A stretch of 64,000 nucleotides of DNA from Oscillospiraceae bacterium (GCA_902765025.1 CACWYC010000012.1:1-64000), one strand, 5' to 3'; shown: positions 47,955 to 57,484, counted from the stretch's first letter. Translations and numbers: made by a program. The notes: generated by a model from the letters alone, not told the origin.

Positions 47955-49240
47955 TGTACGACCTCCCCCACCAGAATTTCTCCGTCTATGCCGGTGATTT
48001 CCACCGTCAGCATTTTGTTATGTAAACCTTCACCTGCCACGGCCACCTCCATGTAGTCGGCGCTGTGGCCGTGGTAGCGCCCATCCTCCCCGGGCTGCTC
48101 GAACAGCACGGCGCAGCGCGTGCCCACGCAGCTTTTAAGATACTTTTGATGCATCTCCCGGGCCACCTCCGCCGCCTGGGCGGCGCGGCGCTCCTTCACC
48201 GGCCCGCTGACCTGGGGCATGGACGCCGCCTTGGTGCCGGGGCGGATGGAGTAGGGGAAGATATGCATATCCGCAAAGCCGCAGCGGCGGATAAAGGCCA
48301 GCGTCTGGGCGAACTCCTCCTCCGTCTCCTCCGGGAAGCCGGTAATCAGGTCGGTGGTGACGGCCACACGGGGGAAATACTGCCGCAGCAGCGCCACGGA
48401 TTCATAATACCGGGCCGTGTCATACCGCCGGTTCATCCGCCGGAGGGTATCGTCGCAGCCGGATTGCAGCGAGAGATGGAAATGGGGGCACAGGTTGGGC
48501 AGTGCGGCGCAGCGGCGGCAGAAGTCCTCGGTAATGGTGCGGGGCTCCAATGAACCCAAACGAATCCGCATCTCCCCCGCCGCCGGGCTGATGGCCTCCA
48601 GCAGGTCGGTGAGGGTGGTGCCGTCCTTAAAATCGCTGCCGTAGGAGGAGATTTCGATGCCCGTCAGCACCAGCTCCCGGTACCCCTCGGCGGCCAGCCG
48701 GGCCGTCTCCGCCACCGCCTGGTCAAGGGGCAGGGAACGCACCGGTCCTCGGGCGAAGGGGATGATGCAGTAGGTGCAGAAGTTGACGCAGCCGTCCTCC
48801 ACTTTCAGCATGGCGCGGGTGCGGCTGGCCATGCCGCCGCCGGGCAGCGCCTCAAATTGGCGGCGGCGCAGGGCGTCATCCAGCAGCGCCGAGCCCCGGC
48901 GCTGGGCCCACTCCTGCTCCAATAAATCCAGAAAGGCCATGTGGTCGCCGGTGCCGGCAATCAGGTCCATGTCCAGCTTGGCCGCCTCCTCCGCATGGGT
49001 CTGGACGTAGCAGCCGCAAGCCGCCACCACCGCTTCGGGGTTTTGCTTGCGGCAGCGGCGGATCATCTGGCGGGATTTTTTATCGCTGACGGCGGTGACG
49101 GAGCAGGTGTTGACGATGTAGGCGTCGGCCACGCCGTCGAAATCCGTCAGCGTGTGGCCCCGCCGCAGCAGCTCCCGCTCCATGGCCTGGGTCTCATATT
49201 GGTTCACCTTGCAGCCCAAGGTATAAATGGCAACCTTCAT
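47951..49240 (-). CDS. mtaB: tRNA t6A37 methylthiotransferase MtaB
   Basis: Radical SAM enzyme that adds a methylthio group to N6-threonylcarbamoyladenosine 37 of tRNAs. The 429-residue product has the N-terminal UPF0004 domain with its cluster cysteines (LGCKVNQYE, NTCSVT, CGCYVQ), the radical SAM triad CxxxCxxC (CVNFCTYC), and a C-terminal TRAM domain (about 365-429). ATG 49240 follows AAGGAG. yfbR-like gene is downstream. Confidence 0.95.
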   Translation of the reverse strand: MKVAIYTLGCKVNQYETQAMERELLRRGHTLTDFDGVADAYIVNTCSVTAVSDKKSRQMIRRCRKQNPEAVVAACGCYVQTHAEEAAKLDMDLIAGTGDHMAFLDLLEQEWAQRRGSALLDDALRRRQFEALPGGGMASRTRAMLKVEDGCVNFCTYCIIPFARGPVRSLPLDQAVAETARLAAEGYRELVLTGIEISSYGSDFKDGTTLTDLLEAISPAAGEMRIRLGSLEPRTITEDFCRRCAALPNLCPHFHLSLQSGCDDTLRRMNRRYDTARYYESVALLRQYFPRVAVTTDLITGFPEETEEEFAQTLAFIRRCGFADMHIFPYSIRPGTKAASMPQVSGPVKERRAAQAAEVAREMHQKYLKSCVGTRCAVLFEQPGEDGRYHGHSADYMEVAVAGEGLHNKMLTVEITGIDGEILVGEVVQ

Positions 49241-49297
49241 GGGGAAATCTCCTTGCGCTTTCCATTGCAGTTCTGTATAATAACGTGTTAGCAATTC

Positions 49298-49326
49298 ATT
49301 ATAAAGAAATTTTCCGCCGCTGGCAA
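49298..49326 (-). promoter_or_regulatory. Promoter for mtaB
   Basis: Minus-strand TTGCCA (49321-49326), 17-bp spacer, TATAAT (49298-49303). Confidence 0.85.
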
Positions 49327-49356
49327 GTCCCGCCGGTGGGAAAATGAGGGTTACTT

Positions 49357-50490
49357 ATGATTTATCTGGATCACGCCGCCACCACGCCCCTGCCCCCCGC
49401 CGTGGCAGAGGCCATGTATGACGTGCTGGCAAACGACTTCGCCAACCCCTCCGCCCAGTACCCCGCCGGGGTGGCCATGAAGAAGCGGGTGGAGGGTTGG
49501 CGCGCCGCCATTGCAGACGCCATCCCCTGCCAGCCCCGGCAGCTCCACTTCACCTCCTGCGGCACGGAGAGCGACAACTGGGCCATCCAGGCCGCCCTGT
49601 GGCAGAACCGCCGGGTGGGCCGCCACATCATCACCACCGCCGTGGAGCACAGCGCCGTTTTGGAGCCGCTGAAGCTGCTGGAGCAGCAGGGCTATGAGGT
49701 CACCCGGCTGAAGCCGGGCCGCGACGGCATGGTGACGCCCCGGCAGGTGGCAGACGCCCTGCGGGAGGACACGGCGCTAGTGACCATGATGCTGGTAAAC
49801 AACGAAACCGGGTGCGTGTTCCCCCTTGGCGAGGTGGCGGCGCTGCTGCGGCAGCGGGGCAGCCGGGCCCTGCTCCACACCGACGCGGTGCAGGCCTTTA
49901 TGAAGGTACCCTGCGACCCCAAGGCCCTGGGCGTGGACATGATGAGCCTCTCCGCTCACAAAATCGGCGGCCCCAAGGGCATCGGCGCATTGTACGTGGC
50001 GGACACCGTCCGGGCCATCCGGCCCCTGCTGCCCGGCGGCGGCCAGGAGGAGGGCACCCGCTCCGGCACCGAGGCCACGGCCCAGATCGCCGGGTTTGCC
50101 AAAGCGGTGGAGATTCGCCGGGGCGATGAAAACGCCGCTCCCGCCCGCCTCGCCGCCCTGAAAGACTACTGCCGCCAAAAGCTGCTGGCCATCCCCGGCG
50201 TGGTGGAGGTGGCACGCGGCGACGCCCCCCATATTATAATGGTATCCCTGCCCGGCTACCCCAGCGCCAACGTCATCACCGACCTGGGGGCCCAGGGCAT
50301 CTGTATCAGCGCAGGGTCTGCCTGCCACCGGGGCAAGCTGAGCCACGTGGTGGAGGCCCTGGGGCTGGACAAGCGCACCGCCGCCGGGGTGCTGCGCATC
50401 AGCTTCGGCCCGGAAAACACAGAGGCCGACGTGGACGCTCTCGCCGCCGCGCTGGACGCCCACCGCAAACAGCGCTTCCCCATGCTGTAA
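49357..50490 (+). CDS. Cysteine desulfurase (NifS/IscS-type)
   Basis: PLP enzyme that releases sulfur from cysteine for Fe-S clusters or tRNA thiolation. The 377-residue product has the family N-terminus (IYLDHAATTPLPPAVAEAM), HFTSCGTESDNWAI, TTAVEHSAVLEP, the PLP-lysine in SLSAHKIGGPKGIGALY and the active Cys loop SAGSACHRGK. The Cys loop is of the short NifS type. No Fe-S scaffold gene is adjacent; tRNA thiolation or general sulfur supply is possible. GAGGG precedes the ATG. Confidence 0.92.
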   Translation: MIYLDHAATTPLPPAVAEAMYDVLANDFANPSAQYPAGVAMKKRVEGWRAAIADAIPCQPRQLHFTSCGTESDNWAIQAALWQNRRVGRHIITTAVEHSAVLEPLKLLEQQGYEVTRLKPGRDGMVTPRQVADALREDTALVTMMLVNNETGCVFPLGEVAALLRQRGSRALLHTDAVQAFMKVPCDPKALGVDMMSLSAHKIGGPKGIGALYVADTVRAIRPLLPGGGQEEGTRSGTEATAQIAGFAKAVEIRRGDENAAPARLAALKDYCRQKLLAIPGVVEVARGDAPHIIMVSLPGYPSANVITDLGAQGICISAGSACHRGKLSHVVEALGLDKRTAAGVLRISFGPENTEADVDALAAALDAHRKQRFPML

Positions 50491-50514
50491 TCCCCCCGTT
50501 TGGAGGTAATAAAA

Positions 50515-51906
50515 ATGTTTGCCGTATTACACCGCGAACCCGGCTTTTACCGCCGCCTGTGGCAGCTGAGCCTGCCCATGATTTTGCAGCACCTTATCAC
50601 CTTTTCCCTTGGCCTCATCGACACCTTTATGGTGAGCCAGCTGGGCAACGACGCCATGGCCGCCGTCACCGCCGCCAACGTGCCGGTGTTTCTGCTGATG
50701 TCCATTGTGTTTGGCGTCCAGTCGGGCCTGGGCATTCTGGTGAGCCAATACTGGGGCAAGCAGGACCACGCCGCCATCAGCCGCGCCATGGGCGTGGCCT
50801 CCTTCTTCGGCATGGGGCTGTCGCTGGTGCTGGCCCTGGCCTTCTTCCTGTTCCCGGTGCCCATTATGGACCTTTTGAGCAACGACCACCACCTGTCCCT
50901 TTTGGGCGCGCCCTATCTGCGGATCATCGGCTTTTCCTATCTATTTAATATGTTCTCCAGCATCTATGTGGGTGTGCAGCGCAGCGTGGAAAACCCCGGT
51001 TTCGGCCTGAAATTGTACGGTTTTTCCACGGTACTCAACACTATTTTGAACTATTTCCTCATCTTCGGCAAAATGGGCTTCCCCGCCCTGGGCATTGCCG
51101 GGGCGGCGCTGGCTACGCTGTGCGCCCGCATTTCCGAGTGCGTCATCTGCGCCGTGTCCATCGGCCGGAGCCAGACCATCCGTATCCGCTGGGACGCTTT
51201 TTTCCGCCCCGGCGGGGAGATGGCGAGGCGGTTTGTGAAATACGCCACGCCGGTGCTGGTGAATGAGATCGCCTGGGGCGCAGGGAACAGCATGCTGACG
51301 GTGGTGCTGGGCCACACGGTGAACTCCGTGGCCTTCCTGTCCGCCTACTCCGTCACCGGCAACCTGGGGCGGCTGTTCCTGGTGGTGTGCTTCGGCCTGG
51401 GCGCTTCCACCGCCGTCATGGTGGGCAAGGCCATCGGCGAGGGACAGAGCCATGAGGAGGTACTGTCCTTGAGCCGGTGTCTGCTGGTGTTCACCTTTTT
51501 GGTGGGCATAGTGCTGGCGGCGGTGTCTACGGCGCTGGTGCCGCTGCTGTTCCAGCCGGTGGTGTTCCCCATCTTCAAGCTCTACGGCGAGCCGGCCCGC
51601 ATCGCCACCGCTCTGGCGGTCACCGCTTTCGTGGCTATCCCCCTCCACGCCTACACCATCTCCGCCGTCACCGGCGTGCTGCGCTCCGGCGGCGACGTGA
51701 CCTGGGCGGCCCTGCTGGACCTGCTGCCCCAGTGGTGCATCGGTCTGCCGCTGACGGCCCTGTTCGCCCTGGTGCTGCGCCTCGACCCCTGGTGGATTGG
51801 CGTGGCCATGCAGGGTGAGAGCATCGTGAAAATGCCCCTGTGCCTGCTGCGCTGCCGCAAAACCGCCTGGATTCACGACGTCACCCTGTCGGAGGCGGAG
51901 CTATGA
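50515..51906 (+). CDS. MATE family efflux transporter
   Basis: A 463-residue membrane protein with about 12 hydrophobic helices. The MATE pattern is clear: LPMILQHLITFSLGLIDTFM, LGNDAMAAVTAANVP, FGVQSGLGILVSQYWG, and the second-half repeat TPVLVNEIAWGAGNSMLTVV. Exports cationic drugs or metabolites using Na+ or H+. ATG 50515 after GGAGGT; stop overlaps the rlmA-like gene (ATGA). Confidence 0.93.
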   Translation: MFAVLHREPGFYRRLWQLSLPMILQHLITFSLGLIDTFMVSQLGNDAMAAVTAANVPVFLLMSIVFGVQSGLGILVSQYWGKQDHAAISRAMGVASFFGMGLSLVLALAFFLFPVPIMDLLSNDHHLSLLGAPYLRIIGFSYLFNMFSSIYVGVQRSVENPGFGLKLYGFSTVLNTILNYFLIFGKMGFPALGIAGAALATLCARISECVICAVSIGRSQTIRIRWDAFFRPGGEMARRFVKYATPVLVNEIAWGAGNSMLTVVLGHTVNSVAFLSAYSVTGNLGRLFLVVCFGLGASTAVMVGKAIGEGQSHEEVLSLSRCLLVFTFLVGIVLAAVSTALVPLLFQPVVFPIFKLYGEPARIATALAVTAFVAIPLHAYTISAVTGVLRSGGDVTWAALLDLLPQWCIGLPLTALFALVLRLDPWWIGVAMQGESIVKMPLCLLRCRKTAWIHDVTLSEAEL

Positions 51907-52724
51907 GCCTTTTCATCTGCCCCCTGTGCGGCGCTGCCTTGACCCGTGAACCCACCCGGTACTATTGCCCCGGCGGCCACAGCTTCGACGTGGCAAAGGA
52001 GGGCCACACCCACCTGCTGCCGGTGAACCGCAAGCACAGCAAGATGCCCGGCGACGACAAGGGCATGGCCAGGGCCCGGCAGCTCTTTCTGGACACCGGC
52101 AGCTACGCCCCGCTGCGTGATGTGTTATGTAAACTTGCTGTCTCCCTCACCGGCGACGCCCCCCGGGTGCTGGACACCGGCTGCGGCGAGGGGTATTACA
52201 CCGCCGGCATCTATCACGCCCTGCTGGACGCGGGAAAACAGCCCCAGATGGCGGGCATTGACATCTCCAAGGAGATTCTCCGCCTGGCCGCCAAGCGGGA
52301 AAAGGGCGTGGAATTCGCCGTGGCCAGCAGCTACCATCTCCCCGTGGCGGCGGGCTCCATTGACCTGCTGGTGAACTGCTTCTCCCCCCTGGCATTGGAG
52401 GAATTTCAGCGGGTGCTGGTGCCCGGCGGCCATTACCTCTACGTGGTGCCGGGGCCCAGGCACCTGTGGGAGATGAAGGAGATTCTCTACGAAAACCCCT
52501 ACCCCAACGAGGAAAAGGAGACGCCCTACGAGGGCTTCCGCTACCGGGACATCGTGCCCGTGGAATACCCCTTCCGCCTGGAAAGCCGGGAGGCCATCGC
52601 CGCATTGTTCCGCATGACGCCCTACTACTGGAAGACGCCGAAAGCCGGCGTGGAGCGGCTGGCCCAATACGACAGCCTGACCCTCACCGCCTCCTTCGCC
52701 ATCCATGTGTTTGAACGTATCTGA
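51903..52724 (+). CDS. 23S rRNA (guanine-N1)-methyltransferase RlmA-like
   Basis: A 273-residue enzyme. An N-terminal zinc-binding domain (FICPLCGAALTREPTRYYCP, GHSFDVAKEGHTHLLP) precedes the SAM-binding fold (VLDTGCGEGYYTAGIYHALL, GIDISKEILRLAA), typical of RlmA(I)/(II), which methylates G745 or G748 and can affect macrolide or tylosin binding. Four-base overlap with the MATE gene suggests a shared role in drug tolerance, an inference. Confidence 0.9.
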   Translation: MSLFICPLCGAALTREPTRYYCPGGHSFDVAKEGHTHLLPVNRKHSKMPGDDKGMARARQLFLDTGSYAPLRDVLCKLAVSLTGDAPRVLDTGCGEGYYTAGIYHALLDAGKQPQMAGIDISKEILRLAAKREKGVEFAVASSYHLPVAAGSIDLLVNCFSPLALEEFQRVLVPGGHYLYVVPGPRHLWEMKEILYENPYPNEEKETPYEGFRYRDIVPVEYPFRLESREAIAALFRMTPYYWKTPKAGVERLAQYDSLTLTASFAIHVFERI

Positions 52725-52727
52725 CAG

Positions 52728-52762
52728 CGAAAAACGCCCCATCCAAACGGATGGGGCGTAAA
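52728..52762. terminator. Bidirectional terminator
   Basis: AAAACGCCCCATCC, loop AAAC, GGATGGGGCGT, then AAAAATT; the minus strand gives TTTTT after the stem. Serves the converging rlmA-like and typA genes. Confidence 0.88.
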
Positions 52763-52774
52763 AATTATGTCAAC

Positions 52775-54607
52775 TTATTTGTTCTTGCCGCCGTGGGTGG
52801 CCTTCATGCGCTTTTCGTGGTTCAAGATGGTCTTGCGGATGCGCAGGCTCTTGGGGGTGACCTCCAGCAGCTCGTCGTCGGCCAGGAATTCCAGGCACTG
52901 CTCCAGGCTCAGGCGGCGGGGCGGCACCAGGCGCAGGGCCTCGTCGGAGCCGGCGGCCCGCATGTTGGTCATCTGCTTGCGCTTGCACACGTTGACCACG
53001 ATGTCCTCCACCTTGGGGCTGACGCCCACCACCATGCCCTCATACACGTCCACGTTGGGGCCGATGAACAGCGCGCCCCGCTCCTGGGCGTTGAAGAGGC
53101 CGTAGCTGACGGACTCGCCGGTCTCGGAGGCCACCAGGGAGCCGGTGTTGCGGCGCTGCAGCTCACCCTTGAAGGGGGCGTAGGAGTCGAACACGCTGGC
53201 CATGATGCCCTCGCCACGGGTGTCGGTGAGGAACTCGTTGCGGTAGCCGAAGAGGCCCCGGGAGGGCACCAGGAACTCGATCTTCATCCGGTTGCCCACG
53301 GGGGTCATCTCCACCAGGTCGCCCTTGCGGGAGCCCAGCTTCTCGATGACGGCGCCCACGCTCTCGCTGGGCACGTCCACCACCAGCCGCTCAATGGGCT
53401 CGCACTTCTTGCCATCGATGGTCTGGTACAGCACCCGCGGGGGAGACACCTGGAACTCGTAGCCCTCACGGCGCATGGTCTCGATGAGGATGGAGAGGCT
53501 CATTTCGCCCCGGCCCGCCACGTTGAAGGCGTCCATGACGCCCTCCAGCTCCGTGACCCGCAGGGACACGTCCTTCAACGTCTCCCGCATCAGCCGCTCA
53601 CGGATCTGGCGGGAGGTGACGAACTTGCCCTCCCGGCCCGCCAGGGGGGAGTCGTTGACGCTGAAGGTCATCTCCATGGTGGGGGCGGAAATCTTCACAA
53701 AGGGCAGGGGCTCCACGCAGGTGGGCGCGCAGATGGTGTCGCCGATGGTGATGTCGCCGATGCCGCTGAGGGCAATGATGTTGCCGGCGGTGGCCTCGGT
53801 GACGGGCTTTTTGCCCAGGCCGTCGAACTCATACATGGACACGGCCTTGGCCTTCTTGGGGGCGGCGTCGGGGTCGTGGAAGTTGCACACGGCGATCTCC
53901 TGGTTCTGCTTCAAGGTACCCCGCTCAATGCGGCCGATGGCGATACGGCCCACAAACTCATTATAGTCAATGGCGGACACCAGCATCTGGAAGGGCTGGT
54001 CCACGTCGGCCTCGGGGGCGGGGATGTAGTCCAGAATGGTGTCGAAAAGGGGCTTCAAATCGGTGCCCGCCACGTCGGGGGAATAGCTGGCGGTGCCGTT
54101 GCGGGCGGAGCAGAACAGCATGGGGCTGTCCAGCTGCTCGGAGGTGGCGTCCAGGTCCAGCAGCAGCTCCAGCACCTCGTTGATGACCTCCTTGATGCGG
54201 CGGTCGGGCCGGTCGATCTTATTCACCACCACGATAACACGGTGGCCCAGCTCCAACGCCCGGCTGAGGACGAAGCGGGTCTGGGGCATAGGGCCCTCGG
54301 CGGCGTCCACCAGCAGGATAACGCCGTTGACCATCTTCAAAATACGCTCCACCTCGCCGCCAAAGTCGGCGTGGCCCGGGGTGTCCACGATGTTGATTTT
54401 GGTGTCGCCGTACTGGATGGCGGTGTTCTTGGCCAGGATGGTGATGCCACGCTCCCGCTCCAGATCGTTGGAGTCCATGACCCGCTCCACCGTCTCCTGG
54501 TTCTCACGGTACACGCCGCCCTGCTTCAGCATCTGGTCCACCAGGGTGGTCTTGCCGTGGTCCACGTGGGCGATAATGGCTACGTTTCTCAATTTCTCGT
54601 TCTGCAA
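52775..54607 (-). CDS. typA: Ribosome-associated GTPase TypA/BipA
   Basis: A 610-residue translational GTPase, which aids ribosome assembly and stress adaptation. G1 is VAIIAHVDHGKTTLVDQML, switch I ERERGITILAKNTAI, G3 DTPGHADFGGEVER and G4 NKIDRPD; domains II, III, V and a unique C-terminal domain follow. The start is a TTG (54605-54607), with AAAGGGG about 9 nt upstream and the family N-terminus immediately after it; no ATG fits. Single gene. Confidence 0.96.
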   Translation of the reverse strand: MQNEKLRNVAIIAHVDHGKTTLVDQMLKQGGVYRENQETVERVMDSNDLERERGITILAKNTAIQYGDTKINIVDTPGHADFGGEVERILKMVNGVILLVDAAEGPMPQTRFVLSRALELGHRVIVVVNKIDRPDRRIKEVINEVLELLLDLDATSEQLDSPMLFCSARNGTASYSPDVAGTDLKPLFDTILDYIPAPEADVDQPFQMLVSAIDYNEFVGRIAIGRIERGTLKQNQEIAVCNFHDPDAAPKKAKAVSMYEFDGLGKKPVTEATAGNIIALSGIGDITIGDTICAPTCVEPLPFVKISAPTMEMTFSVNDSPLAGREGKFVTSRQIRERLMRETLKDVSLRVTELEGVMDAFNVAGRGEMSLSILIETMRREGYEFQVSPPRVLYQTIDGKKCEPIERLVVDVPSESVGAVIEKLGSRKGDLVEMTPVGNRMKIEFLVPSRGLFGYRNEFLTDTRGEGIMASVFDSYAPFKGELQRRNTGSLVASETGESVSYGLFNAQERGALFIGPNVDVYEGMVVGVSPKVEDIVVNVCKRKQMTNMRAAGSDEALRLVPPRRLSLEQCLEFLADDELLEVTPKSLRIRKTILNHEKRMKATHGGKNK

Positions 54608-54720
54608 GGAAATAACCCCTTTCTTGGGTAAAAATCAATCATTTACGCATTAACCTCGCTATTATAGGCGTTTATACACCCAAATGCAAGGGGCAATTCC
54701 GATTTTTTGCGAAATTTGCG

Positions 54721-54750
54721 TTGACAAAGACCACGGCGGCGGGGTACAAT
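54721..54750 (+). promoter_or_regulatory. Promoter for tRNA-Arg
   Basis: TTGACA (54721-54726), 18-bp spacer, TACAAT (54745-54750), about 27 nt before the tRNA. Confidence 0.85.
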
Positions 54751-54783
54751 AGCCTTCGGCGGCGCCCGCCGTCCACCATATAC

Positions 54784-54860
54784 GCCCGCGTAGCTCAGCA
54801 GGATAGAGCGACCGCCTCCTAAGCGGTAGGTCGGAGGTTCGAATCCCCTCGCGGGTGCCA
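54784..54860 (+). tRNA. tRNA-Arg, anticodon CCT
   Basis: A 77-nt cloverleaf. Acceptor GCCCGCG pairs with CGCGGGT (G-T at the first pair), D arm GCTC...GAGC, anticodon stem ACCGC/GCGGT with loop CTCCTAA, so the anticodon is CCT (reads AGG), T arm GGAGG TTCGAAT CCCTC-type, discriminator G and encoded CCA. Own promoter and terminator. Confidence 0.95.
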
Positions 54861-54862
54861 TG

Positions 54863-54893
54863 AAAAAAGCACTTGCTTCGGCAAGTGCTTTTG
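54863..54893 (+). terminator. Terminator after tRNA-Arg
   Basis: AAAAGCACTTGC, loop TTCG, GCAAGTGCTTTT, directly after the tRNA. Confidence 0.88.
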
Positions 54894-54978
54894 TGCATGA
54901 TGTTTGCCCCTGGCGGGGCAAGTGATGCTTGGCTGCGCAAGTGATGTGTGCCTGGCGGCGGGCGAAGGGCGTGATTGG

Positions 54979-55779
54979 TCAGTCCGTTGCCGATGCCATG
55001 ATCACCACAAAGCGGTGGAGGGTTTTATCGTAAACCGTTACGCACAGCGTACCCCACCACTCATGGCCCTCACGGAAATAGTCCGACCAGTCCGTAGTCC
55101 ATTCAAATACTTCCAGCGTGTCCGTTCCGTTGGGGAAAAGGGCGGCGTTGACGTGCGCAAAGTCTTTGCCTGTGTAACCGTTTTCATGGGGCGGGTACAG
55201 AAAGGCGCGGCGGTAATTGAGGCCGTTTTTCGGATAATCTGAGGAAAAAAGCGCCTCGGCAGGCATCCGCTTTCCCGCCGCAAGGGCGGGATTTCCCTCC
55301 CATCCGTCGCAAATCACAGTGCAGGCGGCTTTCAGCGCATGACGGTGGGACTCATAACCCCCATCGCTCCGTTCATTTTTCACAATGCAATAGTCCACAG
55401 CCAGGTCGGGGTACGAAGCAATCAGCTTGTAAAACGGGTCTTCCTTCTGCGTTGGCCGTTTCTTCGGCTCCGGCATGACCGTGTCCGGCGGCTCCTGCGT
55501 ATACGCACTCTCCGTCTTGGGTGGTTTTCCGGCGAGCGTATCCCGGACTATGGCGTCAATCAGCGCCTGGCGGCTGCCGTAGCCATAGGGTATCGAAACC
55601 ATGGTATACCACTTTCCCGGATAGTCCCAATGCTCCTGAAAGTAGTCCTCCACCGGATGGCGGTCAATGACCTCCGCCACGTCAGGCCGCGTCTTGCGAA
55701 CGATGGCAAGCGCCTCCCGGTGAATGCCCTCGCGGAATTCCGCCGCATATTGCAAATCCTGTTTACTGTATTCCGGCAT
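54979..55779 (-). CDS. Hypothetical protein, orphan gene next to tRNA-Arg
   Basis: A 266-residue soluble protein that I do not recognise. It starts MPEYSKQDLQYAAEFREGIH, has a Pro/Lys-rich linker (about 95-115), then a beta-rich C-terminal half with several Trp and Tyr (FEWTTDWSDYFREGHEWWGT). No signal peptide or membrane segment. The C-terminal half recalls immunity-type or DUF domains, but no assignment is justified. Base composition is lower in GC than neighbours and the gene lies beside a tRNA, a common insertion site, so horizontal acquisition is plausible. GAGGAG precedes the ATG. Confidence 0.7.
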   Translation of the reverse strand: MPEYSKQDLQYAAEFREGIHREALAIVRKTRPDVAEVIDRHPVEDYFQEHWDYPGKWYTMVSIPYGYGSRQALIDAIVRDTLAGKPPKTESAYTQEPPDTVMPEPKKRPTQKEDPFYKLIASYPDLAVDYCIVKNERSDGGYESHRHALKAACTVICDGWEGNPALAAGKRMPAEALFSSDYPKNGLNYRRAFLYPPHENGYTGKDFAHVNAALFPNGTDTLEVFEWTTDWSDYFREGHEWWGTLCVTVYDKTLHRFVVIMASATD

Positions 55780-55870
55780 GATGCTGCTCCTCTATCCATT
55801 TCGCTTTGTAACCGCACAGTCCATTTCCGCAGGAACCGCCCTGTTTACCGTATCTTTCTCATGTAAGGCG

Positions 55871-55899
55871 ATTATACTACGGATCGTCCCGTATGGCAA
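55871..55899 (-). promoter_or_regulatory. Promoter of the orphan gene
   Basis: Minus-strand TTGCCA (55894-55899), 17-bp spacer, TATAAT (55871-55876). The spacer contains an inverted repeat TACGG...CCGTA, a possible operator. Confidence 0.8.
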
Positions 55900-55956
55900 T
55901 GAATACCGTGATGATGCAGCCCGCATCACTATGCCGCAGACATAGCGTTCCCCTTC

Positions 55957-55985
55957 TTGACGATTCGCCGTTAATTTGATATATT
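55957..55985 (+). promoter_or_regulatory. Promoter of the HD-GYP gene
   Basis: TTGACG (55957-55962), 17-bp spacer, TATATT (55980-55985), divergent from the orphan gene. Confidence 0.8.
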
Positions 55986-56040
55986 GATGGCAACTTTCTA
56001 CACCTATCCATTCTATTATCGTTGTCGGAGGGGATCACCG

Positions 56041-57402
56041 TTGAAAACCAACCATCGCATGCGGACCATTCTCATTTTTGTGGTCTCGCTGTGCCTCATC
56101 GCCGCCATGCTGGCCGCCAGCGTGGTGATGAACAACGCCTACAACAGCAAGTGGCATCTGGCCACCTTTGAAGGCCCCGCCCTGTTTGCCCCGGAGGAAC
56201 AGGCGGAGGTATCGGTGGTGGGCGTGGCCCGGGGCAGCACCTGGACGAAGGTGTTCGACTTTAACAACGAGGGCCTGACGGAGCACAACTACCAGGCCTT
56301 CACCTATGATTTTACCGTGGCCAACAACACGAGGGACCAGGTGGAGGATTTCTCCTTTACCCTCACCTTCCACCGGGACGTGTACCTCATGTCCGGCTGG
56401 AACGGCGCCCTGGAGATTCATCAGTTTATCGCCGGCAACGAGCTCGTGGACACCATCCCCGACCTGCGGGAATACGACCCCACCGCCCACAGCCTGAACT
56501 ACGTGGTCTTTGACGGCGAGCCCCTGGTGGCCATGCACGACGGCGACTACATGGTGTACCACCCCAGCAGGACCATGAACGCCATGGAGGTGCCCATCGA
56601 GCCCTTTGAGGCAACCACACCCGGCTTCATCCTGTACGTGGCCATCGGCGAGACCATCGAGGACAGCTCTCTGGAGCTGGCCTACCGCTTCCACCGGCTG
56701 CTGACGGACGAGCCCCTGTTCTGGATCGCCCTGAGCCTGCTGCTGATCTGGATTGTGGCCCGGATTATATCCATCATCACCGCCATTCAGATTCGCAAAT
56801 ACCAGGCCCGCCACGAGCGGGACAACGAGATCATCAACGAGTCCATCGAGACCTTCACCGGCTTCATCGACGCCAAGGACCCCTACACCAACGGCCATTC
56901 CAAACGGGTGGCCATCTACACCAAAATGATTGCCCGGGAAATGGGCTACGAGGGCGAGGAGCTGGACCGCATCTACTACATCGCCCTGCTCCACGACTGC
57001 GGCAAGATCGGCGTGCCCGACGACATCCTCACCAAGCCCGGCAAGCTCACCGACGAGGAGTTCGCCGTGCTGAAATCCCACCCCCAGCGGGGCAGCGAGA
57101 TCCTCCGCAGCTTCAAGAGCCTGCCGGACGTGGACAAGGGCGCCCACTACCACCACGAGCGCTACGACGGCCACGGCTACCCCGAGGGCCTGGCGGGAGA
57201 GGACATCCCCCTGGTGGCCCGGATGATCTGCGTGGCCGACTCCTTCGACGCTATGGCCACCAACCGGGTCTACCGCAAAAAACTGCCCATGGAGACCATC
57301 ATCAGCGAGATTGAGACCAACAAGGGCCGCCAGTTCGACCCCGACATCGCCGACATCATGCTCCGCCTTATCCGGGAGGGCAAGGTGCCCGTGGAACTGT
57401 AA
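56041..57402 (+). CDS. Membrane HD-GYP domain protein (probable c-di-GMP phosphodiesterase)
   Basis: A 453-residue protein. Start is a TTG 7 nt after GGAGGGG. First membrane helix about residues 8-30, an extracytoplasmic sensor region (30-225), second helix (LFWIALSLLLIWIVARIISI, about 228-252), then the HD-GYP domain with ESIETFTGFIDAKDPYTNGH, HD in LLHDCGKIGVPDDIL, GAHYHHERYDGHGYPEGLAG (the HHE...GYP signature) and ADSFDAMATNRVYR. All metal ligands are present. It probably degrades c-di-GMP in response to an external cue; no diguanylate cyclase is in the window. Confidence 0.9.
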   Translation: MKTNHRMRTILIFVVSLCLIAAMLAASVVMNNAYNSKWHLATFEGPALFAPEEQAEVSVVGVARGSTWTKVFDFNNEGLTEHNYQAFTYDFTVANNTRDQVEDFSFTLTFHRDVYLMSGWNGALEIHQFIAGNELVDTIPDLREYDPTAHSLNYVVFDGEPLVAMHDGDYMVYHPSRTMNAMEVPIEPFEATTPGFILYVAIGETIEDSSLELAYRFHRLLTDEPLFWIALSLLLIWIVARIISIITAIQIRKYQARHERDNEIINESIETFTGFIDAKDPYTNGHSKRVAIYTKMIAREMGYEGEELDRIYYIALLHDCGKIGVPDDILTKPGKLTDEEFAVLKSHPQRGSEILRSFKSLPDVDKGAHYHHERYDGHGYPEGLAGEDIPLVARMICVADSFDAMATNRVYRKKLPMETIISEIETNKGRQFDPDIADIMLRLIREGKVPVEL

Positions 57403-57419
57403 CGCCTTCTTATCTTCTC

Positions 57420-57456
57420 AAAAGTGCCGGAAATCCTCGATTTCCGGCACTTTTTC
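57420..57456 (+). terminator. Terminator after the HD-GYP gene
   Basis: AAAAGTGCCGGAAAT, loop CCTCG, ATTTCCGGCACTTTTT; 15-bp perfect stem. Confidence 0.9.
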
Positions 57457-57484
57457 CTGTCCGTATACATTCTTCCTCCCCGCC

